A stretch of 7,232 nt of DNA, taken from contig JAIRPZ010000202.1 in the NCBI GenBank assembly GCA_031256755.1, positions 1 to 7,232 of the forward strand, given 5' to 3'. The stretch is from Planctomycetaceae bacterium (GTDB lineage: Bacteria; Planctomycetota; Planctomycetia; Pirellulales; Thermoguttaceae). The position numbers and the translations under genes were made by a program. The notes beneath the pieces were generated by a model, which was not told where the DNA came from, did no database searches, and worked only from the letters and a program-made list of their open reading frames with translations. Shown here one piece after another: positions 1 to 6,130 of this stretch (its first letter is position 1; every line of letters starts with the position of its first letter).

Positions 1-131
1 CGATGAAACATTTCGGCTTGTTCCGTTTCTGAAACGGCATCGCCGGGTACAGGATTATTCAGCATCACGCCGGGTATTATAGCCCGAAACGTCCGCACCG
101 GCAAGCAGGACAGCAGGAAATTCTTTTTCAT
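1..131 (-). CDS. Possible 5' end of a gene running off the left edge (hypothetical, partial)
   Basis: A minus-strand frame stays open from an ATG at 131 to the window edge (43 codons) and begins MKKNFLLSCLPVRTF. A second in-frame ATG at 65 gives MLNNPVPGDAVSETEQAEMFHR, and a third lies at position 11. No domain is recognisable in so short a piece. A good promoter at 76-104 would start transcripts near 69. That excludes the ATG at 131 for this promoter and leaves either a nearly leaderless start at 65 or a start further left. No Shine-Dalgarno sequence precedes any of these ATGs. The frame could also be non-coding leader of a gene outside the window. That something is transcribed leftward here is more secure than the reading frame. 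Confidence 0.22.
   Translation of the reverse strand, partial: MKKNFLLSCLPVRTFRAIIPGVMLNNPVPGDAVSETEQAEMFH
23..37. repeat. Perfect short palindrome, possible operator or RNA hairpin
   Basis: CCGTTTCTGAAACGG has two 7-bp arms (23-29 and 31-37) around a single central base. It lies about 30-45 nt downstream of the predicted leftward transcription start. It could be a regulator-binding site or a small leader structure. The function is unknown, and a 15-bp palindrome can also occur by chance. Confidence 0.35.
76..104 (-). promoter_or_regulatory. Sigma70-type promoter, minus strand, for a gene left of the window
   Basis: Read on the minus strand, TTGCCG (104-99) is followed after 17 nt by a perfect TATAAT (81-76). 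The expected transcription start is near 69. It lies downstream of yebC and points leftward, so it would drive the next gene independently of yebC. Confidence 0.5.
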
Positions 132-177
132 CGTGCCGCCGGCAGGTAAGTAAACGGCGCAGCAATTGCCCTTCCAT

Positions 178-966
178 TTATTGTGCCGCTAATTGTGCGG
201 CGATCTCATCGGAAATATCAGCGTTGGACGACACCTTTTGAATGTCGTCATGATCATCAAGCAATTCCATCAACTTCAGCACTTTGGCAGCGGTGTCCGC
301 ATCCTGTACAGCGGCTTTGTCCTTCGGCATCAAACTCAACTGGGATTCTTCCGGTTCAATGCCCGCCTTTTGCAATGCGTTCGAAACCGATTCGTAGGAT
401 TCCGGCTGACACGTAATTTCAAATCCGTCCTGCGTTTCCGTCACATCTTCCGCACCGGCTTCGATAGCAAGTTCCATAACGGCATCTTCCGTTAATTGCC
501 GGACAGTTCCTTTTTTCTCGGCGGGCGGGATGAATTTCGGAATGACGAAAAAGCCCTTTTTTTCAAAGTTCCACGCCACACAACCGGCCGTACCGAGTTT
601 CCCGCCGCAAACCTCGAAAATCTTTTTGATTTCCGGTGCTGTTCGGTTCCGGTTATCCGTTACGGCTTCGGCAAGCACTGCAACACCGCCCGGTCCATAC
701 CCCTCATAAACGAGTTCGTCAAGTTGATCGGCATCCCCTTCGCCGCTGCCGCGTTTGATCGCCCGCAGAATGTTATCCTTCGGCAGCGATACAGCTTTTG
801 CCTCGTCAATCGCCGCACGCAGCCGGATGTTGTTGTCGGGATCAGGACCGCCGAGTTTTGCCGCAATAATAATTGCTTTTGCCAATTTGCTCCACAGTTT
901 CCCCCGTTTTGCATCAACCAGTGCCTTCTTATGCTTGATTCCTGCCCAATGTGAATGTCCCGCCAT
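178..966 (-). CDS. yebC: YebC/TACO1-family translation or transcription regulator
   Basis: The product is 262 aa and opens with the family signature MAGHSHWAGIKHKKALVDAK. This is followed by a basic helical region and the conserved KDNILRAIKRGSGEG and YEGYGPGGVAVLAEAVTDNRNRT blocks (about residues 60-110), then the two alpha/beta domains ending near residue 240. E. coli YebC is about 246 aa, so this is a full-length copy with a short acidic C-terminal extension. Family members were long annotated as DNA-binding regulators (PmpR). Mitochondrial TACO1 and recently studied bacterial homologues act on ribosomes, helping translation through proline-rich stretches. The start at 966 is chosen because the signature begins there, AAGGAG (975-970) lies just upstream, and a promoter at 1006-1033 puts the RNA start near 999. 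The longer frame opening at 1023 starts within that promoter and cannot be translated from it. The gene appears monocistronic. Confidence 0.95.
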   Translation of the reverse strand: MAGHSHWAGIKHKKALVDAKRGKLWSKLAKAIIIAAKLGGPDPDNNIRLRAAIDEAKAVSLPKDNILRAIKRGSGEGDADQLDELVYEGYGPGGVAVLAEAVTDNRNRTAPEIKKIFEVCGGKLGTAGCVAWNFEKKGFFVIPKFIPPAEKKGTVRQLTEDAVMELAIEAGAEDVTETQDGFEITCQPESYESVSNALQKAGIEPEESQLSLMPKDKAAVQDADTAAKVLKLMELLDDHDDIQKVSSNADISDEIAAQLAAQ

Positions 967-969
967 AAT

Positions 970-975
970 CTCCTT
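970..975 (-). promoter_or_regulatory. Ribosome binding site of yebC
   Basis: Minus-strand AAGGAG sits 3 nt before the ATG at 966. It fixes this start rather than the upstream in-frame ATG at 1023. It is the only clear Shine-Dalgarno sequence before any gene in the window. Confidence 0.7.
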
Positions 976-1005
976 GTTTGTTTTGCCGTAAACACTGCTT
1001 GCCGC

Positions 1006-1033
1006 AGTATAGCACAACCGCAAAAACGGTCAA
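1006..1033 (-). promoter_or_regulatory. yebC promoter, sigma70-type with extended -10
   Basis: On the minus strand TTGACC (1033-1028) is followed after 16 nt by TATACT (1011-1006), preceded by TG one base upstream (an extended -10). Transcription should begin near 999, leaving a leader of about 33 nt before the yebC ATG. The promoter lies between the kinase stop and yebC, so yebC need not depend on kinase read-through. Confidence 0.7.
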
Positions 1034-1075
1034 GCGGGATCGCCCGTCTTTATCAATAACAGAGCGTCCGTCCGT

Positions 1076-2944
1076 TTACTGCTGTTCCGGCATACTGTTC
1101 CGATGTTCATTGACCCGATGCTGCGCAAATTGCTGAATATCGGCAGACATATCAGAACCGGTATACGGTCTCGGTTCCAATATCCAAGGCAGCCGCACCG
1201 TAAAAACACTGCCCGTTCCCAGTTGACTCTGCACCGTGATCTCCCCTTCCAGCATTTTGCAAATCTCCCGGACTATCGACAATCCCAAACCGCTGCCGGA
1301 ATGTTTCCGTTTCATCGGATCGCCGTCCGACATTGCACTTGCACCCTGCCGGAATTTTTCAAAAATAATCTGTAAATCTTCTTCTGAAATGCCAACACCG
1401 GTATCGCTCACAGTCAATTCCAGCAAGTCCCGGCTCGGCGGTTGAATTCTTGCCGCACCGGCAATCGGCGGCGGAACATCCGGTGCCGGAAGCGGAACCG
1501 CCGGTAATTGCCGAATCAATACCGTAATCCGCCCCCCTTCCGGCGTAAATTTAATCGCATTCGACAACAAATTATTCAAAATCTGCTGAAGACGCGACTC
1601 GTCTTGTTTCATCGGCGGAAGATTCGGCTCAACCGATAATTCCAACGCAATGTTTTTCCGGTCTGCCAGCGGCTTCGCCATATCGGCTTGAGCCGAAACA
1701 ATTGATGCAATGTTGAAAACCGCCGGCTGAATCCCCATCCGTCCGGCTTCCATTTTCGCCATGTCCAGAATATCGTTGATCATTGTCAAAAGCGATTTGC
1801 CGGAGGTGTTAATGTTTTCGACATATTTTTTTTGTTTTTCGTTCAATGCCGAAATGGAACCGAGAACATCGCTGAAACCGAGGATACTGTTGAGAGGAGT
1901 ACGGAGTTCGTGCGACATCGTTGCCATAAAATCGCTTTTTATCCGGTTTGTTTCGTAAAGGCGGACGGTTTGATGGGCAAGTTCATTGACTTTGCTTTCG
2001 AGTTCCATATTTGCCCGGCGGAGTTGATCCTGCGTACTGCCGAGGTGGGCAAGCATGCGGTTAAAAGCACCGGCAAGCGATTCAAATTCATCGCCGGTGC
2101 GCAATTCTGCACGCGTAGTCACTTCGCCGCGTGAAATGGATTCCGCGACCGACCGGAGTTTCCGCAGCGGTTTGATCACAAGATACCGGATCACCACATT
2201 GACGGCGACGAGGGCCAGAAAAATCGAAACGATAGCCGCTGCCAGCATATACGCTAAATACTTTTGCAGCGTCCGGCGCATGGACGACTTCGGAATCTCG
2301 ACGTGAACGACACCCATCAATTCGCCGTCCAAAAACTTGCTGTGGCAAAGAATACATTCGCTTCTTTGATTCATCCGAACTTCTTCAAAATAGTGATAAG
2401 TACCGGCTTCATCGCTCCGGTCAATATATTTTGCCGGCGTTTCCGGTTTGAAATCGGCGGCATAAACCGGAAATTGATCGAATTCTGTTTTGTAGGTGTC
2501 CCGATACTGCCGGTTCTTTTTTTCGCGGCTTTCTTTTTTTGCGGCATCGACACCGAAGTTATAAATTTCCGCGATTTTTTCGGGTGCGGCGATGAAGGTA
2601 ATGCGGGCTTCCCGCTGCCGGATGCGTTTGGCAATATCTTCCATCCGGCGGCGGAAATCGGTTTTCATGGAATCGTCGGCAGGAATCATCCGTCTTCCGG
2701 CATCCGGCGTTAAATCCCCGCCGGCACCGGCGGGCTGAACATTTCCGAACTCATCCCAATGCCCTTCCATCAGATGCTGCTGCGCCCACATATTCGCCAT
2801 AATGGGATTCTGTTCGTTGACCATCGTTTGCGTCGCCCACAGATAGAGTGCAAAACTCACGGCGAGGGCAAGGGTGAGCGCAACGAAAAAGAAGAGCATA
2901 CATTTGACTTCCAAACTTCGCGTATCGGCTAACACCCGTGACAT
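1076..2944 (-). CDS. Membrane sensor histidine kinase with haem-c (Tll0287-like/DUF3365) periplasmic domain
   Basis: The product is 622 aa. Two membrane segments (about residues 16-37 and 230-253) bracket a periplasmic domain that ends with the haem-c motif CILCH (197-201) and then GELMGVVHVEIP, as in DUF3365/Tll0287-like sensors. A HAMP linker (about 258-303), a coiled coil, a HisKA domain with the phospho-acceptor His345 (MSHELRTPLN), and an HATPase domain follow. The HATPase carries Asn462 (N box), DTGVG (514-518), FEKF and GSGLG (550-554). The expected role is autophosphorylation in response to redox state or a ligand sensed through the haem. There is no receiver domain and no response regulator nearby, so the partner is unknown. 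ATG 2944 is preferred: a TTG at 2995 gives 17 more residues but lies about 3 nt from the predicted RNA start. ATG 2944 has no Shine-Dalgarno sequence, so the start remains uncertain. A proline-rich insert (about 481-506) interrupts the ATPase domain. Confidence 0.9.
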   Translation of the reverse strand: MSRVLADTRSLEVKCMLFFFVALTLALAVSFALYLWATQTMVNEQNPIMANMWAQQHLMEGHWDEFGNVQPAGAGGDLTPDAGRRMIPADDSMKTDFRRRMEDIAKRIRQREARITFIAAPEKIAEIYNFGVDAAKKESREKKNRQYRDTYKTEFDQFPVYAADFKPETPAKYIDRSDEAGTYHYFEEVRMNQRSECILCHSKFLDGELMGVVHVEIPKSSMRRTLQKYLAYMLAAAIVSIFLALVAVNVVIRYLVIKPLRKLRSVAESISRGEVTTRAELRTGDEFESLAGAFNRMLAHLGSTQDQLRRANMELESKVNELAHQTVRLYETNRIKSDFMATMSHELRTPLNSILGFSDVLGSISALNEKQKKYVENINTSGKSLLTMINDILDMAKMEAGRMGIQPAVFNIASIVSAQADMAKPLADRKNIALELSVEPNLPPMKQDESRLQQILNNLLSNAIKFTPEGGRITVLIRQLPAVPLPAPDVPPPIAGAARIQPPSRDLLELTVSDTGVGISEEDLQIIFEKFRQGASAMSDGDPMKRKHSGSGLGLSIVREICKMLEGEITVQSQLGTGSVFTVRLPWILEPRPYTGSDMSADIQQFAQHRVNEHRNSMPEQQ

Positions 2945-3004
2945 TGAAGGAACACTGCTGAATTTGCGCTGATGATTCGTACGGCAACGAAACAACCGCT
3001 CCGA

Positions 3005-3032
3005 ATTCTACTGCTTTTCAGGGTGTTGTCAA
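3005..3032 (-). promoter_or_regulatory. Promoter of the histidine kinase
   Basis: Minus-strand TTGACA (3032-3027, perfect -35) is followed after 16 nt by TAGAAT (3010-3005). The predicted RNA start is near 2998, leaving about 54 nt of leader to the ATG at 2944. It is divergent from the ssrA promoter, with about 125 bp between the two -35 boxes. That interval (3033-3157) holds pyrimidine-rich sequence and no convincing gene. Confidence 0.65.
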
Positions 3033-3157
3033 TTGATCAACGCAACAGACAGGACTTTCTTTCCGCAGCGGACTTGTTGTAACGAAAACGAAACGGATGA
3101 TTTCCGCTTTGTGCTTTTCTTTTTCGGCAGCCCAAAAAACGGCAGCATATCCCCCGC

Positions 3158-3185
3158 TTGATTGATTCGGATTTTACGGTAGAAT
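3158..3185 (+). promoter_or_regulatory. ssrA promoter
   Basis: TTGATT (3158-3163) is followed after 16 nt by TAGAAT (3180-3185). Transcription should start near 3192, giving a pre-tmRNA leader of about 28 nt to be removed by RNase P at 3220. The -10 sequence and spacer length match those of the divergent kinase promoter. Confidence 0.6.
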
Positions 3186-3219
3186 ACACTGCGTATGTTT
3201 TTGTGATGCTGAAACTTTC

Positions 3220-3577
3220 GGGGGCGAACTGGGTTCGACCGGACTAGTGAACAGTAGGTTGCATGTCGTTGTTGGTCAGCGGGCAACGTAAAAAGCCGAC
3301 TACTAAATTCAAATGCCGAACCTAAATTGGCATTGGCTGCCTAAGAAACCGCAGCCCCGAATCCAGACTGCCGCCGAAGCGGTTTGATATTCGGACGACC
3401 TTTCGGATCGTTTTCGTCCATGCTTGCTACGGCGAAAATTAAATTTGTTGTAAGACCGCGCTTGAAAGACCGCCGCCGATAAGGGCTTGAGAGGGCTAAA
3501 CTTCAAAAAATCGGATAAACATGTAGACGCTTATTCGGATCGGTATCGGGACGCGGGTTCAATTCCCGCCGCCTCCA
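3220..3577 (+). ncRNA. ssrA: Transfer-messenger RNA (tmRNA)
   Basis: This is a one-piece tmRNA of about 358 nt that rescues stalled ribosomes by trans-translation with SmpB. The 5' end GGGGGCGAACTGGGTTCGACC and the 3' end are the tRNA-like part. Seven acceptor pairs form between 3220-3226 and 3570-3576, including a G3-U wobble (3222 with 3574), the alanine identity element. The T-arm is complete (stem 3553-3557 with 3565-3569, loop TTCAATT), and the discriminator is A3577. The CCA end is not encoded. The resume frame starts at GCC 3315 and encodes AEPKLALAA followed by TAA. Internal stems fit the pseudoknot region, for example 3371-3382 and 3393-3398 with 3414-3419. The conserved ACATGTAGA segment lies near 3520. 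No terminator separates it from the downstream ABC-F gene. Confidence 0.96.
3315..3344 (+). other. tmRNA proteolysis-tag reading frame (AEPKLALAA, stop)
   Basis: The frame GCC GAA CCT AAA TTG GCA TTG GCT GCC TAA ends in the ALAA degron read by ClpXP-type proteases. GCC 3315 is chosen as resume codon because tags normally start with Ala and because AE....ALAA matches the pattern I recall for planctomycete tags. A start one codon earlier (Asn) cannot be excluded from sequence alone. Confidence 0.8.
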
Positions 3578-3609
3578 GTCATCACTGCCGGGTCTTTTAC
3601 TTTACCGCT

Positions 3610-5340
3610 ATGCCTCCCCATTTTATTTTCGAGATGAGCCGTGTTTCCAAAAAATACGGCGAAAAAACCGTTCTTTCCGATATTTCTCTTTCATTTTACT
3701 ACGGCGCAAAAATCGGGATCGTCGGCGAAAACGGTGCCGGAAAGTCCACTCTTCTCAAAATTATGGCGGGCATCGATACCGACATCGAAGGAGAAACCAA
3801 ACTGACCAAAGGCATGACCGTGAAATACGTTGCCCAAGAACCGGAACTCCTGCTTGATGCAACCGTCCGCGAAAATCTCTTAACCGCTGTCAAACCGGTT
3901 ACGGACAAAATTGAGCAATACAACAACATTGCCGCCGCTCTCGGTAATCCGCCGGAAAAAGAGGAAGCATTCGATGCTCTTATGGAACAGATGAGCAAAA
4001 TTCAGGAAGAAATTGACGCAGTCAACGGCTGGGAACTGGAACGCACCATTGACATGGCTGCCGATGCGCTTGTTCTGCCGCCGGATGAGACCGTTGTCCG
4101 AATTCTTTCCGGCGGTGAACGCCGCCGCGTCGCCCTTTGTATGGCACTGCTCGAAAAACCCGATTTGCTCCTGCTTGACGAACCGACCAACCACCTCGAT
4201 GCCGAAACCGTCCACTGGCTCGAAGGATCGCTTCGGGACTACCCCGGCACCGTCATTATTGTCACGCATGACCGGTATTTTTTGGACAATATCACAAAAT
4301 GGATTCTCGAACTCGACAATACACGGGGAATTCCGTTTGAGGGAAACTATTCTTCATGGCTGTCGCAAAAGGCGGAACTCCTGCGGATTTCCGAAAAACA
4401 GGAATCGCAGCGGCAAAAAACGTTGAAACGGGAATTGGACTGGATTCAAACCGTTCATCAGGGCCGCCGGGTGAAAAACCAAGCCCGCATCGATGCCTAC
4501 GACAAACTTGTTTCACAGCAGGTCTTGGACGACAAGAGCGATGCGGTTATTCAAATTGCTCCCGGTCCCCGGCTCGGTGATAAAGTGCTGACGTTTAAGG
4601 GGGTAACAAAAAGTTATCCGCCTGCGGGCGGGCATAAATCTTCCGCCGGATGCTGCGTTGACTCAACGGGGGACTTATGTCCGCCCCTCATAAACAATTG
4701 CTCTTTCAACGTTCCCCGCGGAGCGATTGTCGGCGTGATCGGTCCTAACGGAACCGGTAAAACAACGATGTTCCGCATGACGGTCGGCGAAGAACATCCT
4801 GATGCCGGCACCATCGAACTCGGCGAAACCGTACAGTTGGCGTATGTTGATCAGCATCGGGATGCACTGAATGATGAAAATACGGTTTTTCAGGAAATTA
4901 CGGACGGCAAAGATATGGTGGAATTGGGATCGATTCGAATGAACAGCCGGGCGTATGTTTCACGATTCAATTTTCGGGGAACACAGCAGCAAAAATTGGT
5001 GGGGCAGTGCAGCGGCGGCGAGCGGAACCGAGTACATTTGGCGAAATTGTTGAAGCGGGGCGGCAATTTGTTATTGCTGGACGAACCGACAAACGATTTG
5101 GATGTGAACACGATGCGGGTGCTGGAACAAGCATTGCTTGACTTTGCGGGCTGTGCGATGGTGATTTCGCATGACCGGTTCTTTCTGGATAGGATTTGCA
5201 CGCATTTGCTGGTCTTTGAAGGAGACGGTAAGGTTATTTGGTTTGACGGCAACTTTTCAGCCTACGAAGAAATGCTGAAGACGAAAGACCCGAACCGCTT
5301 CGGACACCGGCGATCGAAGTACAAAAAACTTCTCCGGTAA
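3610..5340 (+). CDS. ettA: ABC-F translation factor, energy-dependent translational throttle EttA
   Basis: The product is 576 aa, a soluble twin-ATPase ABC-F protein. ABC1 has GENGAGKST (39-47), an arm insertion (about 80-150), LSGGE (166-170), LLLLDEPTNHLD (186-197) and switch His220. The charged linker that contacts P-site tRNA spans about 248-300. ABC2 has GPNGTGKTT (378-386), CSGGE (467-471), LLLLDEPTND (487-496) and His521. Matching stretches such as GPRLGDKVL and GNYSSWLSQK identify EttA, which binds the ribosomal E site and gates the first elongation step according to ATP/ADP level. The start at 3610 (MPPHFIFEMSRVSKKYG) aligns with the E. coli N-terminus; extending upstream would run into ssrA. 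There is no Shine-Dalgarno sequence. Only 32 nt separate it from mature tmRNA, so it is probably co-transcribed with ssrA. An extra segment at about 337-359 comes from a palindromic insertion. The second signature has Cys instead of Leu. Confidence 0.94.
   Translation: MPPHFIFEMSRVSKKYGEKTVLSDISLSFYYGAKIGIVGENGAGKSTLLKIMAGIDTDIEGETKLTKGMTVKYVAQEPELLLDATVRENLLTAVKPVTDKIEQYNNIAAALGNPPEKEEAFDALMEQMSKIQEEIDAVNGWELERTIDMAADALVLPPDETVVRILSGGERRRVALCMALLEKPDLLLLDEPTNHLDAETVHWLEGSLRDYPGTVIIVTHDRYFLDNITKWILELDNTRGIPFEGNYSSWLSQKAELLRISEKQESQRQKTLKRELDWIQTVHQGRRVKNQARIDAYDKLVSQQVLDDKSDAVIQIAPGPRLGDKVLTFKGVTKSYPPAGGHKSSAGCCVDSTGDLCPPLINNCSFNVPRGAIVGVIGPNGTGKTTMFRMTVGEEHPDAGTIELGETVQLAYVDQHRDALNDENTVFQEITDGKDMVELGSIRMNSRAYVSRFNFRGTQQQKLVGQCSGGERNRVHLAKLLKRGGNLLLLDEPTNDLDVNTMRVLEQALLDFAGCAMVISHDRFFLDRICTHLLVFEGDGKVIWFDGNFSAYEEMLKTKDPNRFGHRRSKYKKLLR
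4626..4686. repeat. Imperfect palindromic element inserted in frame within ettA
   Basis: The left arm GGGCGGGCATAAATC (4626-4640) and right arm GACTTATGTCCGCCC (4672-4686) are inverted repeats matching at 13 of 15 positions. Inside lies a perfect small palindrome, CGTTGA-C-TCAACG (4656-4668). The element spans 61 bp. The encoded segment (HKSSAGCCVDSTGDLC) falls where E. coli EttA has a five-residue turn, giving a net gain of about 19 residues (57 nt), close to the length of the element. It resembles small non-autonomous palindromic elements that can sit inside genes, such as Rickettsia RPEs. Mobility is inferred, as no second copy is in the window. Confidence 0.6.
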
Positions 5341-5371
5341 CGGACTGTTCCGCTACCGGCTGCCTCTTTTT
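5323..5371. terminator. Bidirectional intrinsic terminator between ettA and the SDR gene
   Basis: The hairpin has stem CCGGTA (5334-5339) with TACCGG (5354-5359), one A-C mismatch, inner stem CGGA/TCCG and loop CTGT. Rightward it is followed by CTGCCTCTTTTT (T-run to 5371). Leftward, on the minus strand, it is followed by AGAAGTTTTTT (A-run 5323-5328 on plus). It overlaps the stop codons of both convergent genes. Confidence 0.75.
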
Positions 5372-6114
5372 CCTCCGTCAACCGGCAGTCCGACGCCGTC
5401 AATAAAGGCGGAGGATTTTTGCGATAAAAATTCGATTGCAGCCGCCACGTCTTCCGGTGTTCCCCACCGGTTTTGCAGCGAGTCCGCCGCATAACGCTGT
5501 GCGGTTGATGCGTTTCCGGCCGATTGACGGAGGGAATCGCCCCAGCGGGTTTGAATCCAGCCGAGCGACAGACAGCGGATAAGAACTTCCGGCGACAACT
5601 CCTCCGCTAAAGAACGGCAAAAACCGATCAATGCCCCTTTGGCTGTTCCGTAAAGTTGTGCGGTTTCACCGCTCCATCCATGTTGTACGCCGTTCCAGCC
5701 GAAGAAAAAAATGGTTCCGCCCTTCTGCGTTTTCATTTTTGCACCGATTTGTTTGGACAAACGGATCGGCGTGAAAACATCCACTTGAAAAATCTTTCGT
5801 AATTTATGTTCAAAAGATTGACCGGTCATGTCCGGCGACATCAGATCAAGACCTGCCGCATTCACAAGTATATCCGTGTGATCCGTCAATTCAGATATAT
5901 TTTGTAACAATTTATCGGCGGCATCTTCGCAGGAAAAATCTGCTGCTGTTATGTCGGCATTCCCGCCTTGCAGGCGGATTGTCCGGCACAAATCTTCAAC
6001 AAATTGTGAGTGCCGGTTTGCATGAAGAATCAGATGCCGGCGGGGAGATGCCAATTTTTTCGCCGCTGCCGATCCGATTCCGCCGGAAGCCCCTGTAATT
6101 AAAATTGTTTCCAT
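5353..6114 (-). CDS. SDR-family NAD(P)-dependent oxidoreductase, atypical active site
   Basis: The product is 253 aa, the usual length of a classical short-chain dehydrogenase/reductase with a single Rossmann domain and no signal peptide. TGASGGIG (7-14) binds the cofactor, NAAG (85-88) is the conserved structural motif, and Tyr155-x3-Lys159 (YGTAK) is the catalytic pair. RWGTPEDVA and a C-terminal GVGLPVDGG complete the fold. The usual active-site Ser strand is replaced by FFFGWNG (136-142), with Gly at the position 13 residues before Tyr. The usual catalytic Asn appears to be Asp112. FabG-like reduction is therefore uncertain and the substrate cannot be predicted. ATG 6114 lies 16 nt after the sigma-factor stop with no Shine-Dalgarno sequence, so the two genes probably share an mRNA. 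Its TAG stop lies inside the shared terminator. Confidence 0.85.
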   Translation of the reverse strand: METILITGASGGIGSAAAKKLASPRRHLILHANRHSQFVEDLCRTIRLQGGNADITAADFSCEDAADKLLQNISELTDHTDILVNAAGLDLMSPDMTGQSFEHKLRKIFQVDVFTPIRLSKQIGAKMKTQKGGTIFFFGWNGVQHGWSGETAQLYGTAKGALIGFCRSLAEELSPEVLIRCLSLGWIQTRWGDSLRQSAGNASTAQRYAADSLQNRWGTPEDVAAAIEFLSQKSSAFIDGVGLPVDGGKRGSR

Positions 6115-6130
6115 ACGGTTTATTTTTGTA

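Noticed and set aside
55..177. 40-aa minus-strand frame starting directly after the yebC stop (TAAATG)
   Set aside because: No ribosome binding site and no recognisable family; it ends within the next promoter region. Translational coupling cannot be excluded.
496..954. 152-aa plus-strand frame opposite yebC
   Set aside because: It is antisense to a well-conserved gene, has no family resemblance and no start signal.
967..1023. 19-residue N-terminal extension of YebC
   Set aside because: It overlaps the predicted yebC promoter, lies upstream of the ribosome binding site, and precedes the conserved MAGHSHW start.
1022..1046. Hairpin CGGG-ATCG-CCCG with a nearby T-run, as a kinase terminator
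   Set aside because: Only four base pairs, and the T-run lies 8 nt away within the yebC promoter spacer.
2945..2995. TTG start for the histidine kinase
   Set aside because: Although GGAG lies just upstream, the predicted RNA start is about 3 nt away, so that site would not be transcribed. The alternative remains possible if another promoter is used.
3029..3286. 85-aa minus-strand frame between the kinase and ssrA
   Set aside because: It runs antisense through the tmRNA 5' part and both promoters, with a low-complexity basic composition.
3487..3609. 41-codon N-terminal extension of the ettA frame
   Set aside because: It is the 3' end of tmRNA (T-arm and acceptor stem) read as protein, and EttA homologues begin at MPPHFIFEM.
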